Positions 44,018 to 54,863 of a stretch of 64,000 nucleotides of DNA are shown here, one piece after another (position 1 is the first letter of the stretch; the number at the start of each line of letters is the position of its first letter). The DNA lies in assembly GCA_963682025.1 (NCBI GenBank), contig OY821520.1, forward strand, positions 132,179,937 to 132,243,936, written 5' to 3'. The stretch is from Cordilura impudica (lineage: Eukaryota > Arthropoda > Insecta > Diptera > Scathophagidae). The translations under genes and the position numbers were made by a program. The notes beneath the pieces are model-generated. The model searched no databases, was not told where the DNA came from, and saw only the letters and a list, made by a program, of their open reading frames with translations.

Positions 44018-44697
44018 ATTTCAAAAAATAAAATTAACAATTGGAAATAAATCTCTTTTATAAAAGCCAACATTAATGATATGAGAAATTCATGCTTAAA
44101 CCAACACACCACTATGGGCAACTATAAGCAACAACAACTTGACATATATTGATATAACCAATTATCCCTTACGGACATCAGTTTTGATACCCCTTATTTA
44201 TTTTATCAAAATGGTTTTAAAGGATAATAGCCAAGGACCTGTTAGTGGTTTACTGCGAACATTTAGCACAGCGATAACAGAAACGGTGGCTGCTGTAATG
44301 GATCCATCAATAGATATTTCAAATAAACACCGCATTAATAATAGTTTAAAGTATTCAATTGATTTATCCACTGCATCAGTGGCCACAGAGGGTGAAGGTG
44401 GTGATGAACGTAGCGATGGTTTTTTAGATCCCTCTTTTAATGCTATTGACTTTAATGGCTCTTACTATACAGCAAACAGCTCATATGAAATTGACTTTAA
44501 TGAGTGTCAAGGTATAGACAGACTATCGAATAGAACATATTGGAATGTTACCTGTGATTCACCGGTGGAATATGCCTTGCCCTTGCTTGGCTACAGTATG
44601 CCCATCTTGTTAATAACAACAGTGCTGTCGAATTCATTAATTGTCATTATTTTGAGTAAAAAGAAAATGTCGACACCAACAAATTTCGTTTTGATGG
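44018..44697 (+). CDS. SPR: First coding exon of a sex peptide / MIP receptor-like GPCR
   Basis: The exon starts after the acceptor TTGCAG (44017). Short upstream ATGs precede an in-frame stop at 44097, so the first usable ATG is 44211 (MVLKDNSQG). The N-terminal ectodomain (~120 residues) has N-glycosylation sites (NGS, NSS, NRT, NVT) and ECQGIDRLSNRTYWNVTCDS. TM1 follows: PVEYALPLLGYSMPILLITT, VLSNSLIVIILSKKKMSTP, then TNFVLMG. The exon ends in the donor G^GTAAGT (44698) at phase 1. The stretch from WNVTCDSP to TNFVLMG closely matches, from memory, the Drosophila sex peptide receptor. That class A rhodopsin-like GPCR responds to myoinhibitory peptides (allatostatin-B) and, in some drosophilids, to sex peptide. 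TM2-TM7 are not in this window, so the gene is partial here. A close paralogue of SPR is the alternative. Confidence 0.8.
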
Positions 44698-45084
44698 GTA
44701 AGTAAATATTATATCATTAGTTAGTTTTGTAACGCACTCAAAAAAAGGTATTTTTCAAAAAAAAGCAACGTTCTCAGTTTTCGAGAGTTAAGCGATTTTA
44801 TATTCCTTGCAAAAATTTTACAATTTTAGAAGTAGTAATCCAAAAAAAATGGCGCAAAATATCAATAATTTGCTCTACCACGCTTACACTTGCTAAACTA
44901 AGTAGCCGCAAACCTCATATTAGAAGGTTAATACCAGAGCCTACGGTACTCAATTGTAAAAATTTACAATTTTCATGTTTGTATAACAAGTTTACACTTT
45001 TCGGAATCGTACAAGTACCAAGAATATTATCCTTAAATTTCACTTGACTCTCCAGTGGCCAATATCTTTCGAGTAGTGCAGTAC
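44698..45084 (+). other. Start of receptor intron
   Basis: A strong donor GTAAGTA opens an intron that must run past the Transib insertion. No following receptor exon was found to 64000, so the intron is at least 19 kb if the gene is intact. Confidence 0.55.
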
Positions 45085-45089
45085 CGACG

Positions 45090-45128
45090 CACAGTGGCGC
45101 CCGTAGAGCAAACGAGGTTGCAAAAAAC
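45090..45128 (+). repeat. Transib left terminal repeat, RSS23-like
   Basis: CACAGTG heptamer, a spacer of 23 bp, then GCAAAAAAC, which agrees with the RSS nonamer ACAAAAACC at 7 of 9 positions. Confidence 0.8.
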
Positions 45129-46064
45129 AAAATTTTCATGTGCGCCGACGAAGTTTTGAATAAACCCATGTTATAGGAAACTTTTCAATGGTTTTAAAAT
45201 ATGCTATTCTTAATAATATCACATTTTTAGTTTAGAAGATATAACCGTTCAAAGTAGACCGACTTTCGGTTTTCAAAAAAACACACAATTTTTAGTCAAT
45301 TTGTTGCGATTTCAGGTGTAATATCACGAAAAATAGGTAACGAATCGCCTTATTTTTTGTTTGTGTTGATTGATGTATTTACTATATGTATAACGATAAC
45401 AAAAAATTAACTGTTTGCTTTGTGTTTCTCCTGGTAAATCACTATTTAAAAACTATCCGTTTTTTCACTATTTTTCAACTTTGACGGAAAATAAAAAAAA
45501 TCAATATATTTCTATATTTCCCATATTTGCAAAACATGTTCTTTGATTATTTCTTTACATAATTCAAAAGGTTTTATCTGCCCGTACGTCCCCGTTTGGC
45601 TTCTAGATGTAAAAAAGGTTAAAAAGACATGGTTGCAGAAATTGTATGGCGTGCATCCCTTACATGTTTTGACTGACAGTAGTTTGATCTAATAGTTTGA
45701 AAATTGGATTTTAAGTCGGTTGTCTACCTGTGAGCCTCTGCCAAAGTCTACTCCCAATATTCTGTTACAGACACAGGATGCACAAAAACCTGCTCATTAA
45801 AATTCGCAGGTACGCACCTCACTTAAAAATTACTTTGGAGTACAAATGGTCAAGAACAATATTGACTTATGGTCACTCCAGGTAGGCACAAATCTTATTT
45901 AGACACGAGCATAATATCAAAATTGCATAATTCAGCCTAAATCCACATGTATGCAGGAAACAGGTAAATTTTCAGGCATGGTAGCATAAGCCTATATATT
46001 GCAAAATAAGCATAATGCCTGGATTAGTCTACGACTGAAAGTTGGCGCAACAAGTACTGAAACC

Positions 46065-48065
46065 ATGGCGTTAAACAATTTAAGTACTGAAAACATGGCG
46101 TTGAACATTTTAAAATTATTTGAACTGTTTAGAAGGTCAACCACACCAAAGTTTTTCACGGAAGCTGCTTTAGAAGAACTTGATAGCTTATACGGAAATA
46201 TTGAGAGAAGCGAAATTATAAAAAATGATTTTTATCTGATATATGCAAATATTAAGGCAAAATGGGTGAAATCTAATCGAACCATTCAGAACTTCAACTC
46301 CAAATACGAGGACTGGCTTAATGAAGACACCATCCTGGATATATTGGCAGTAGATAAACCCACCACATCAACCAGAGGAGCAAAAGGAAGGCCAAATAAA
46401 AGTATTGAGGAGTGTTCAATTTTCATAAGAAAGAGGAAACTTGCCGATGCCACCAATGACTTGACCACGAAGCATTTATCGGACGTGCTGTCTATTAAAT
46501 ATACAAAGGATAGTGAAAGAGTTAGGTCGCAGATTACAAAATCTGTTGCTGATGCAAGCCCACTGCGACTAAAAAGGATTAAGGAAAGCATTCCCACGCC
46601 CACAAACGCACACATTAAAAAGTATGGTTCCGAAGAAGCCTTGGCCTTGTTTATTGACTTACAACTTTCCAAAGAAAAATATGAGAAACTAGGGGCATCA
46701 TTGATGCGACACGGGGCTGACGTTTTACCAGGATACAAGCATATTACGCAAGCCAAAATAAATTCACGACCACTGCATAAGGAGTTTACGGAAGTCTCTG
46801 TGAAAGCCAACCTGCAGGATTAATGGGCCATACAGTAAAACGGTTGTTGGAGAGTCTTCCTGAAAATGCGGTGAAAATTCTTCCTGAGAAACTGACATTG
46901 ACCAGCAAATAGGGCTGCGATGGATCATCCGGACAAAGCGTTTATAAGCAAAGGATATCTTCCGATGACGCTACAATATCGGACGGAAATATGTTTATGG
47001 CAGCTGTTGTTCCTTTGCGGCTAACATCTGATGTTTCCCTACACTGGAAAAATCCACGTCCATCATCAGTGCATTATTGCCGACCAATAATGTTTCAGTT
47101 TGCAAGGGAATCGGCAGAACTCTTAAGGACCACAGTGAAGGACATTGAAGAACAAATAAGCAAGATTAAGCCTACAAAGCTAAAAATTGGAGAAGGAAAA
47201 TATATTGAATGCAATTACGAGTTCCACCTGACCATGGTTGACGGAAAAGTCGTAAACGAACTGACAGGAACAACCTCAACATTGTCATGCCCGATTTGCA
47301 AAAAGAGTCAGAAGAACTTTGGTAATTTAAACGATTCTACAAACGAGGAGAATTAAGAATATGGAATGTCACCATTGCACACAAGGATAAGGTGTATGGA
47401 GTTCTTGCTAAAACTGGCGTATACCCTACCACAAGAGGAGGAAAACTTCGATGAAAATACATCAATAAAGGATAAGGAAAAGATCAGAAAGAAGCAAATA
47501 CAGGATGCTTTTTTTAAACAAGTTGGACTAAAAGTAGACTGTCCCAAGCACGGATACGGTAACTCAAACGATGGAAACACATCTAGGAGATTTTTTGAAA
47601 ATGATGAGGCAGTAACTAGAATCACTGGAATTGACAATCAAATCGTGAAAAGATTGGGAACGATCTTGAATGTTTTAAACTGCAAAGAAAATGTCAATTC
47701 TACAAAATATGGAGAATATGCATCGAAAACTGCATCTCTTTTAGCAGAAGTGTATCCACAGAAGAAGTTGACCCCGACCGTCCATAAAATATTGGCGCAT
47801 GGCAAAGATATAATTGAGTACAAGTCTTTGCCAATTGGAGAGCTTTCTGAAGAAGCACAGGAGGCTCTTAACAAATTTTATAACAAGGGTAAGGCAAAAT
47901 GAGGACCTCTTCAACAAAATGGCAGCATCTTCCGATCCACTTATTTCTTCCATGCGGCATGTGAAGTCACGAACAGAGTTAGAAAATAATTATAGTTTAG
48001 AAATGATTAGTCTTTTAGATACACCTTCTCTTACGAATTGTGATGAATATTTTACAGAAAATTGA
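46065..48065 (+). pseudogene. Transib transposase (RAG1-core homologue), four lesions
   Basis: ATG at 46065 (MALNNLSTENMALNIL, a small internal duplication). The N-terminal ~250 residues run to a frameshift near 46820 (LQD/LMGHTVKRLLESLPENA). A TAG at 46910-46912 replaces the Trp expected before GCDGSSGQS. TAA lies at 47354-47356, and a second shift near 47890 precedes RQNEDLFNKMAASSDPLISS and the stop at 48065. The DDE triad of the RAG1/Transib family is readable: Asp in CDGSSG (46919), Asp in MVDGKV (47240) and Glu in AQEALNK (47861). The zinc ligands are also present, CPIC and HKILAH (HxxxxH), matching RAG1 C727/C730 and H937/H942. Total about 665 codons, the usual Transib size. It excises and inserts DNA by hairpinning, as RAG does. 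As it stands it is inactive. Confidence 0.9.
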
Positions 48066-48373
48066 AAAAATAAATTTAAAAAAGAAGTATTTTTTTTTTA
48101 ATTTGTTGGGTAATAATTTGAAACATAAAACCCTAAAGAAAAAAAATAAAAACAATCTAAAAATGTAAAAATAATTTTTTTTATTTACCATAAAATTGAT
48201 TTTTCTACAAATTTTAACTTTGATAATCCATAAGTAGGCCTCTACAAAGCGTAGAACCCTTTCCAAACGCTCATTTCATAGGCTGAAACAGCTATCTATC
48301 ATATGCTGTTTAAACTGTTCAATTATGTTATTCGGTTCAAAAGATATGATTTTTGCATCGAAAAAACTCAAAT

Positions 48374-48385
48374 GGCGCCACTGTG
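48374..48385 (-). repeat. Transib right terminal repeat
   Basis: On the minus strand: CACAGTGGCGCC, then ATTTGAG, T6, CGAT and GCAAAAATC. The nonamer-like block begins 22 bp after the heptamer. Confidence 0.8.
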
Positions 48386-48390
48386 CGACG

Positions 48391-49904
48391 CCACACTTTA
48401 GGTCGGAAAGGTTTAAAATTTTTTATGAGTAATCTATGAATATAGTCAATAACAGACAGTGAAAAAATTTAAAAAAAAATTATATTTTTTTAAACTTTTT
48501 GCTAAATTTCTGTTCTTTTTCGAGTAGCTGTACTCCCGCGCCAACATTTTTGTCGAAATGCTTAAAAATTTTGAAAACATATTTTCTACATATATTCAGA
48601 TTAAAATACTAAGAGCTTTTTCCAAGTGTTGTTCAAAAATTTTTGAGTGGAAAGTGGATGATCTTTTTCGAGTAGTAGTTAGCCCACTCCATAGTTTTTA
48701 TAAGAATGTTTTAATATTTCAGGAGGGTAATCTATCAGTGTAACCGACTTCAAAATACATGAAATCATACAATGCATTTTTTAATTTTTTTTTTTTTTTA
48801 AATTCTGAATAGTGGTTGCATCTTGTTTAATAGAAAAACTCGTTTTCGGTAATTTTTATTTAAAAATATCTTAAAATCCTAAGCTGGCCTTGGCAAATAC
48901 TGGGTTAACGTTCTCGGATTTAAGCCAAATTTTAAGAACGGGAGTTCTACACATTTAGTTATTATATTTTAAGCGTTGCATCTAAAAACTCAATAGCACT
49001 TAAAAAATATTTGATTTTTTTTTAATAAATTGTCTTTTATTAGCTTGGAGTCATATGCGACCCCAATTCCAAAAGGGCTAATGGGTTCATATTATTTTTT
49101 TCCGAAACCCTAGGCTATTAAGACAAAAGTAGACAAGTGATAAATTTTTGATACAAAGTATTTCGAAATAGTACATTTACAGAATATTTTACAAAAATCC
49201 CATTTTTCTCGAAATCCGCAAAAATAAAATTCTTGCCAAAAAAAATTATGGGATAGGGATTTACCAAAAAATTCACACCGTTAATCTCTAATATGCATTT
49301 AACAAGACCTTAAAGAGCTAGATAAATTTTTTGAAATTTTGTTAAAGCAAATTTTTCAAAACTTGAAAAAGGAGTTTTCAAAATTTTATCAAAAAAAATT
49401 TCCATCTTCAGTCTCAATGCTTAATAGGTTACCAAGTAATACACCAATACCTCATATCTGAGTTCTGACAGTTATAGCGACTAAAACAGTATGTTTTCTT
49501 TAATTAATTTCTTAAAGTTGAAAAAATGCCATAAAATTTCATGACCTAGTGTTTTTTTTTTGCCACAAAAGTGGTCTGGGGCATTTGCTATTTCTTTGCG
49601 AGTTTTTATTCGATTTTGAAGTTTTTTTAGCTGGTTGGAAAGATAATTTAATACTGATCCTGAATTATATAACAGTTTGTCGCAATAGTTTAACTGTAGA
49701 ACGAAATTTTCGTAGAATCTGAAAAAAGTCATATTTTTCTCATATAAAACACACTTGAAATTTTCAATCGCGTCGAACCACCCCTAAATGTTTTTTGATT
49801 GGCCCAAAACTTTGTATTTCTCACTTTTTTTGCTATCAGCATATTTCTAGGGGGTGCGACCGAGAGTTTGAAAACTTTTTTTTATTAAGGGCCACTCTAA
49901 TGCC
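48391..49904. other. AT-rich non-coding stretch
   Basis: No coding is seen. TTTCGAGTAG words recur at 45068, 48519 and 48667. The segment around 49210-49330 is loosely similar to 27395-27500, perhaps an old shared repeat. Confidence 0.4.
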
Positions 49905-49910
49905 CATACA

Positions 49911-50701
49911 TCAGTTTGTTATACCGTTTGTAACGTATCGAAAAGTCGATTTCCGGTCCCATAAAGTATATACATTCTTGATTCGTATAACAACTGGAAT
50001 TGATATAGCGATGTCCGTCTGTCCGTCCGCCTGTCTATTGAAATCACCCTCGTTCACAAAATAAACCATTTACCTTTGTAAACTTATCATTTATCATCAT
50101 TTCGAGCAGGTTTATATTTAAAATAGGGTAAACTGCGAATCAGTGTGCCAAGGTGTGTTCCATAATATGCTAAAAATTCACTGCGTTTTTTGTAATAATT
50201 TAGTATTAAGTTTATTAAATTGTTTACTTTTACAAATATTTCATTTGCATTTATCATAAATAGTGCAATAATTCCAGATATTATTATCTATAATACATAT
50301 TAATAGGCTAGGCGATTTCTTGTGACCGATGTTTTGTTTTACCATTTTATCCCGATTTTCGCCAAACGTATATTATTTTAAAGGTATTTCTTTTTAGCCG
50401 TTTTGCAGATTTAGTTTTTTACTTTATTTTGAGTAAATTGCATTTAAAGTTGCTACTAACACATACATATACAATGCTATGTATTTATTAAATTTGTTAA
50501 TGTGTTGGCAATAAAAATGAGTTTTTTGTGTTGATTTGTGAATTGGCTTTAAGGTCTTTATATAATGAAAAAATAAAATTACCTAGAATTTACACTCTAA
50601 TAACGAGTTCTGGAATCTGCTAGTTATCATAAATAGTGCAATAAGTCCCTCCAGGCGGAGGGCATCAAAGGTTCGGCATAGCCGGATTTAGCACTCTTAC
50701 T
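49911..50701 (+). mobile_element. Helentron-like element, second family
   Basis: Core GTCCGTCTGTCCGTCCGCCT at 50010-50029. The 3' end has GGAGGGCATCAAAG, the hairpin TTCGGCATAGCCG and the end GGATTTAGCACTCTTACTTG. This has the same architecture as the main family but different hairpin and body sequences. The 5' end is indistinct. Confidence 0.6.
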
Positions 50702-50806
50702 TGCTTTTTAATTAATACTTAATGGAATAGTGGATATTAGTTGTAGCTGCTAATAAAAGTACATGAAAAAATCAGACAAACAATAATAATCATGCATATA
50801 TATTCT

Positions 50807-50817
50807 TTTATTTATTT
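50807..50817 (-). promoter_or_regulatory. Polyadenylation signal of the neprilysin-like gene
   Basis: Overlapping AATAAA hexamers on the minus strand about 55 nt after the stop codon. Confidence 0.6.
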
Positions 50818-50868
50818 TCATATAATGGAATTAAATACGTTAACACTAATAACAACAACAAAATTTCA

Positions 50869-52782
50869 TCAGTGCCATAAATAACATTCTTTGTTTTGAT
50901 ACATACGATCACCTCTGTTACATCGAAATACTTTTGAGAATTCAGGAAAATTTTTTAGAACATCCGTAACACGTTCAGGATCTGTACCGAAGGCTGCATC
51001 AACGACGAATTTATTATAATACGAAGAGGAACAAAAGAATTGCGCAAAATTAAGGAAAAATAATTTACTCACTGAAACAGCCATGTCATCAGTTCTGGAA
51101 TCGTTAAAAACTTTATACGCGTACCGCAATCCGCTTAAATCACCAGTTTTTGTTCTGATTGCCGTGGGATTAAATTCAAGAAGGCAATTGAATCTGTCAC
51201 TGAACAGGGGATTTGTAAATATATGAGAATACTCCTGAGAAACCACTTTGCCTTTATGATCGTATATTAAACCAACATTATCAAAACCGAAAAACATTCC
51301 TTCCGCTATCAGAAACCCCAAAGTGCTATATTTAAAAACATCAGCGGAGTGGGGCTGGTACAAAGGTGGTTGAATCAATGTTAGGGGAACCTTAATAATA
51401 TTTAATTTTGGTATGAAGAAAGAAGTGGACCTCGCCCCTTCGTCCCAGTGTTCCAAGTAAAAAATGTCCTTTTCGTCTGTGGTGTAGTTTTTCAATGTAT
51501 TTTTTGCAATAAAATAGAATTTCATTAATTTCAAGTGATTAGCGTAGAAGTCCTCATCGTCGTTTAACTCTACTTTATCATAGAACTTCTCTAAAGTTTG
51601 TACGGTGTCTGTACGTGGTATATTGTTGATTATCAAGCGCATATCGGTTAATTTGGCTAAAAGAAAATCCACCACCGTTTCATTAAATGCTTGAACATTT
51701 TTCTTTATCGTGTTGGAAAACTGTTTTCTTATGTTTTCAAAGATTTTAATAATTTCTGGAAACTCTTCTTTTAACTCTGGATGTTGTTGTTTATACAGCC
51801 AATGCATGGCCATTGATAAATATGTTCTTACACCATGTACGCAATTTTTGTTTACTCTGCGCGGCTTATATAAATGCCATAAAAATCGTATTTCTAAATA
51901 TTTACATAAAAACAGTTTATCCTGTCTTTCAAGCAAATCATCTAAAGCCATGAGGTAGGGTTTATTGTATAGGTTGATTTTTACGTATGAACTAAGATCC
52001 GTTTCATTTAGCAATATTTTCATATAATCCTTAACCCAAGGCAATTGTAAATCCTCAGGTGCTTCAAGTCGCGAATCTGTATTATCCACTTTTTGCAGTT
52101 CTAACTCGAATGCCTGAACTTGGCGCCACAATTTTGAAGAGTCATTAAAGGGTTCCCCAAAATTTTCTTTAACACTTTCGAAGTCTTCAATAGTGAGGGG
52201 CTTAAAGCCTCCATCTGAGAATGTCTTATATAAATCTATGCCATTATTTAATAGGAACTTGTCTTTATCCAGATCATGTTGTACAAAAATGCCATTCACT
52301 CCGTAAATATGCATAACAGCCAATGTTCTTACCCAATCAAGCTCTTCGCGCAAGCTGCCTTGTAAAACAAATTTCACATTTTCGTGATCCGTCAACCGTT
52401 TCAAATAATTCAATAATTCATATTTCTGCAAATCACTACAAGACTTAAAAAACTTATAAGCACTTTTCACAAATTTGGGTTGGTCTTGCAGTTTAATTCC
52501 ACTTAAAACATCTGCCATCTCTTTATTTACGTTGTAATCCAACAATTGAACTGCCTCATAATATCCTTCATCAGCTTCCTCATTGAAATTTTCCCATCTG
52601 CCACAGGCATATTGATAGAAATCTTCACAAGGATTAGCACTCAAGTCCATGGAACCTTTAATGAGCTGTTCCTGTTTAAGATAAGCCAACATTGTACTAT
52701 TCATCTTTATCGTTTTGCAGTTTAATTTTTCTAATTTTTCTACAAGGATAACACATATTAACAACACTTGAATAAATTTCAT
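50869..52782 (-). CDS. Neprilysin-like (M13) protein without a zinc-protease site, intronless
   Basis: ATG at 52782 gives 637 residues with a signal peptide (MKFIQVLLICVILVEKLEKLN). Frame upstream of this ATG is open but lacks another ATG. Residues ~50 on hold the M13 N-domain signature NPCEDFYQYACGRW. The late region has IPKLNIIKVPLTLIQPPLY (normally N-A-F/Y-Y..P), then TLGFLIAEGMFFGFDNVG at about residue 490, where catalytic members have HExxH followed by GFD. Next TKTGDLSGLRYAYKVF stands where ExxAD..GL is expected, and the C-terminus ends KECYLW H, the family CxxW signature. Both zinc His and the third ligand Glu are gone, so hydrolysis is not expected. Dipterans have many such Nepl proteins, often secreted and male-biased, acting perhaps as peptide binders. 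The frame is intact over 1.9 kb, evidence of selection. It lies antisense in what appears to be the receptor intron. Confidence 0.85.
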   Translation of the reverse strand: MKFIQVLLICVILVEKLEKLNCKTIKMNSTMLAYLKQEQLIKGSMDLSANPCEDFYQYACGRWENFNEEADEGYYEAVQLLDYNVNKEMADVLSGIKLQDQPKFVKSAYKFFKSCSDLQKYELLNYLKRLTDHENVKFVLQGSLREELDWVRTLAVMHIYGVNGIFVQHDLDKDKFLLNNGIDLYKTFSDGGFKPLTIEDFESVKENFGEPFNDSSKLWRQVQAFELELQKVDNTDSRLEAPEDLQLPWVKDYMKILLNETDLSSYVKINLYNKPYLMALDDLLERQDKLFLCKYLEIRFLWHLYKPRRVNKNCVHGVRTYLSMAMHWLYKQQHPELKEEFPEIIKIFENIRKQFSNTIKKNVQAFNETVVDFLLAKLTDMRLIINNIPRTDTVQTLEKFYDKVELNDDEDFYANHLKLMKFYFIAKNTLKNYTTDEKDIFYLEHWDEGARSTSFFIPKLNIIKVPLTLIQPPLYQPHSADVFKYSTLGFLIAEGMFFGFDNVGLIYDHKGKVVSQEYSHIFTNPLFSDRFNCLLEFNPTAIRTKTGDLSGLRYAYKVFNDSRTDDMAVSVSKLFFLNFAQFFCSSSYYNKFVVDAAFGTDPERVTDVLKNFPEFSKVFRCNRGDRMYQNKECYLWH

Positions 52783-52892
52783 ATTTAATTTAATAGAACT
52801 TGTTTCTTGAAATACAAAGCAACAACTGTTTTGCTGAATTTCGTACACATTTTATTACAACGTGTCTTAATAGTTTACATTAACTGATTACA

Positions 52893-53330
52893 TTCCGACA
52901 CCCTACATTATTCTGTGGTCATGTTATTATGAGTTTGGGCTGATGCTTTTAAAATGGTCGATTGGCGATTCATCCGTTCATCCGTTAGTGTGTTCACGCA
53001 AACCTTGTATGCAAACTTAATGACCCAAGTGAAGATAATTATGTAAATAATCTCTAATCAGCTCAAGAACAAGCACTATTTATATTGAAGAAAATCGATC
53101 AATGTTCGCAACTAGCCCCAATGAATTCGACATATATTGGCCTTATATCCGGATTAATGCATGCATCCTTACTTACTTGGTTAATGAATGTCGAAAGATG
53201 ACACATTATTCTTAAACTTACTCCCATCCAGACTTGTTTGGGACCTAGTGCAATTTTTCATTATTATTATTATACAGAATTTCTATGTCCTTTTATGACC
53301 TAACGTAGGACTGTTGGACTAATGGCCTCT
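52893..53330 (+). mobile_element. Old Helentron-like copy, decayed
   Basis: Order of blocks follows the main family: ACACCCTACATTATTCTGTGG, TTATGAGTTTGGGCTGATGC, CATCCGTTCATCCGTTAGTG, ATCGATCAATGTTCGCAACT, GAATTCGACATATATTGGCC. The hairpin end is missing. Confidence 0.55.
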
Positions 53331-53739
53331 TAAAGTCATGCAATAGAGTATTATGTGGCGGAACTATATCGACATTAAAATATATTATTTTTCTTTTCTA
53401 AAAATAATATCATGAATAATATTATTTTTAAAATTATAATACTCGATTATTTCGTTTCGTCTTTTTAGATTAATGAGATAGCAGTTAACAAGTTTTCAAC
53501 TTATTATTGAAGAATTAAGTCGTAGATTTTGTTATTTAAATATTCAATTGCACTTTACTTCTAAATTTCATACATGCCTTTGATTTTTTATTTATAGCTC
53601 ATGAACCAATAAAAACTTACTCATCAAATTTAGCAAAGATTATCAGCAAGAACATATTTTTTTTTTTTAGTTTGATTTTAAAAATATCACTTTTAAGATT
53701 ACATACACAAACTAAAGTTGACATGAGTATGATTTGATA
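53331..53739. other. AT-rich non-coding stretch
   Basis: I see no gene or repeat structure here. Confidence 0.4.
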
Positions 53740-53966
53740 TGATTATAATATAATATATATATTTATATTATATGTATATATAATATATATATTATATATT
53801 ATATATATTATAATATATAATATATATAATATATATAATATATATTTATAAATATATATTATATATATATTATATATATATATAATATATATTTATAAAT
53901 ATATATATAAATATATATTATATATATATTTATATTATATGTATATATAATATATATATTATATAC
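53740..53966. repeat. TA-rich palindromic simple repeat
   Basis: About 225 bp of TATA/ATAT words with recurring TATTTATAAATA and ATTATATATATA motifs. It is self-complementary over most of its length, so able to form a cruciform. Confidence 0.85.
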
Positions 53967-54573
53967 TTTTTTCAGTTTTAGATTTTTTCCAGATTTAAAA
54001 AAAAAAAAATTACCATTTTTGTATTTTTTTGCAAACAATTTGTTTCATAACTTTTAAACTATTGCTCAGATTAAAAACAATGATATAAAGATATTGTAAA
54101 TCTAGTTTTTTTTAAAATTTAATTTAATAAAATCGGAGTATTTGTTTTTGTGTTGTGACAGCATAAGTGGAGAAATGTCTCAAAATATTGACAATTTTAC
54201 TTAAAAATTATTTTAAAAAAAATTTCCATAGAATTGAAAAATTTGACCATTTTTCTACTAAGGTAGCCATGATTCATCAAATCTATATAGTGGTTATTGA
54301 TCGGCAATTTTGCTGTTGATCCGTATAATTTGCTAAAAAGAAAAATCTATTTACGAGTATCATGTAAGATGCGACATTAATACAACACCTGTAGTGCGAT
54401 TCTGTAAATTTTAGCGATCCGACAATCGCAAAATATATCGACAGCTATTGTTGTTTGCACTAACGATTAAGTGCACCTTAACGACGGTCGACAAATCTAT
54501 TTTTCTATTTATTTTAATTGTAAACGAGTGGCATCTCTGTCAAAATAAGCGAAAAATACAAAAAAGAATTGAA
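53967..54573. other. AT-rich non-coding stretch
   Basis: I see no gene. A GTCGAC-containing patch at 54480-54492 has no neighbours of note. Confidence 0.4.
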
Positions 54574-54640
54574 ACAAGTAAGAGTGTTAAATTCGGCTGT
54601 GCCGAATCTTTGATACCCTCCACCTCGGTTTGAGTATTGA
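54574..54640 (-). mobile_element. Helentron-like 3' end, second family
   Basis: Begins ACAAGTAAGAGTGTTAAAT, with hairpin TTCGGCTGTGCCGAA and then GATACCCTCCACC. Only the 3' terminus is present. Confidence 0.6.
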
Positions 54641-54863
54641 TAATAAATATAAACAAAATATTTAAAAAGTAAAAAATTTGCTAAACTTAAATTAAAATTA
54701 TTTCAGCAAATACACTCATTTTTTTTAGCATTTTTGGAGGCATCTGCATATTTTAGAACATATCTTGACACAATGATGCCCTATTTAACCCATTTCAAAT
54801 ACCAATTTGCTCGTAGTAACGAAAAACTATATTATTTTAATTTTATCCAGGTAAATGGTTTTT

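Larger units (their letters stand above)
45090..48385 (+). mobile_element. Transib DNA transposon with RSS-like ends and CGACG target duplication
   Basis: The 3296-bp element has 12-bp perfect inverted ends CACAGTGGCGCC (45090-45101) and GGCGCCACTGTG (48374-48385). It is bordered by a perfect 5-bp duplication CGACG (45085-45089 and 48386-48390). A 5-bp GC-rich duplication and CACWRTG ends are diagnostic for Transib. The first seven bases equal the consensus V(D)J RSS heptamer. Nonamer-like GCAAAAAAC starts 23 bp after the left heptamer (45120-45128). On the right, GCAAAAATC lies 22 bp inside. It carries one transposase gene on the plus strand. Confidence 0.93.

Noticed and set aside
44139..44210. 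Receptor start at 44139
   Set aside because: That codon is TTG; an in-frame stop lies at 44097 and the first ATG of the frame is 44211.
46286..46810. 174-codon antisense frame
   Set aside because: It is antisense to the Transib transposase, which has clear family motifs on the plus strand.
52783..52848. Extended N-terminus of the neprilysin-like protein
   Set aside because: The extension begins at a GTG; starting at ATG 52782 puts a normal signal peptide at the N-terminus.
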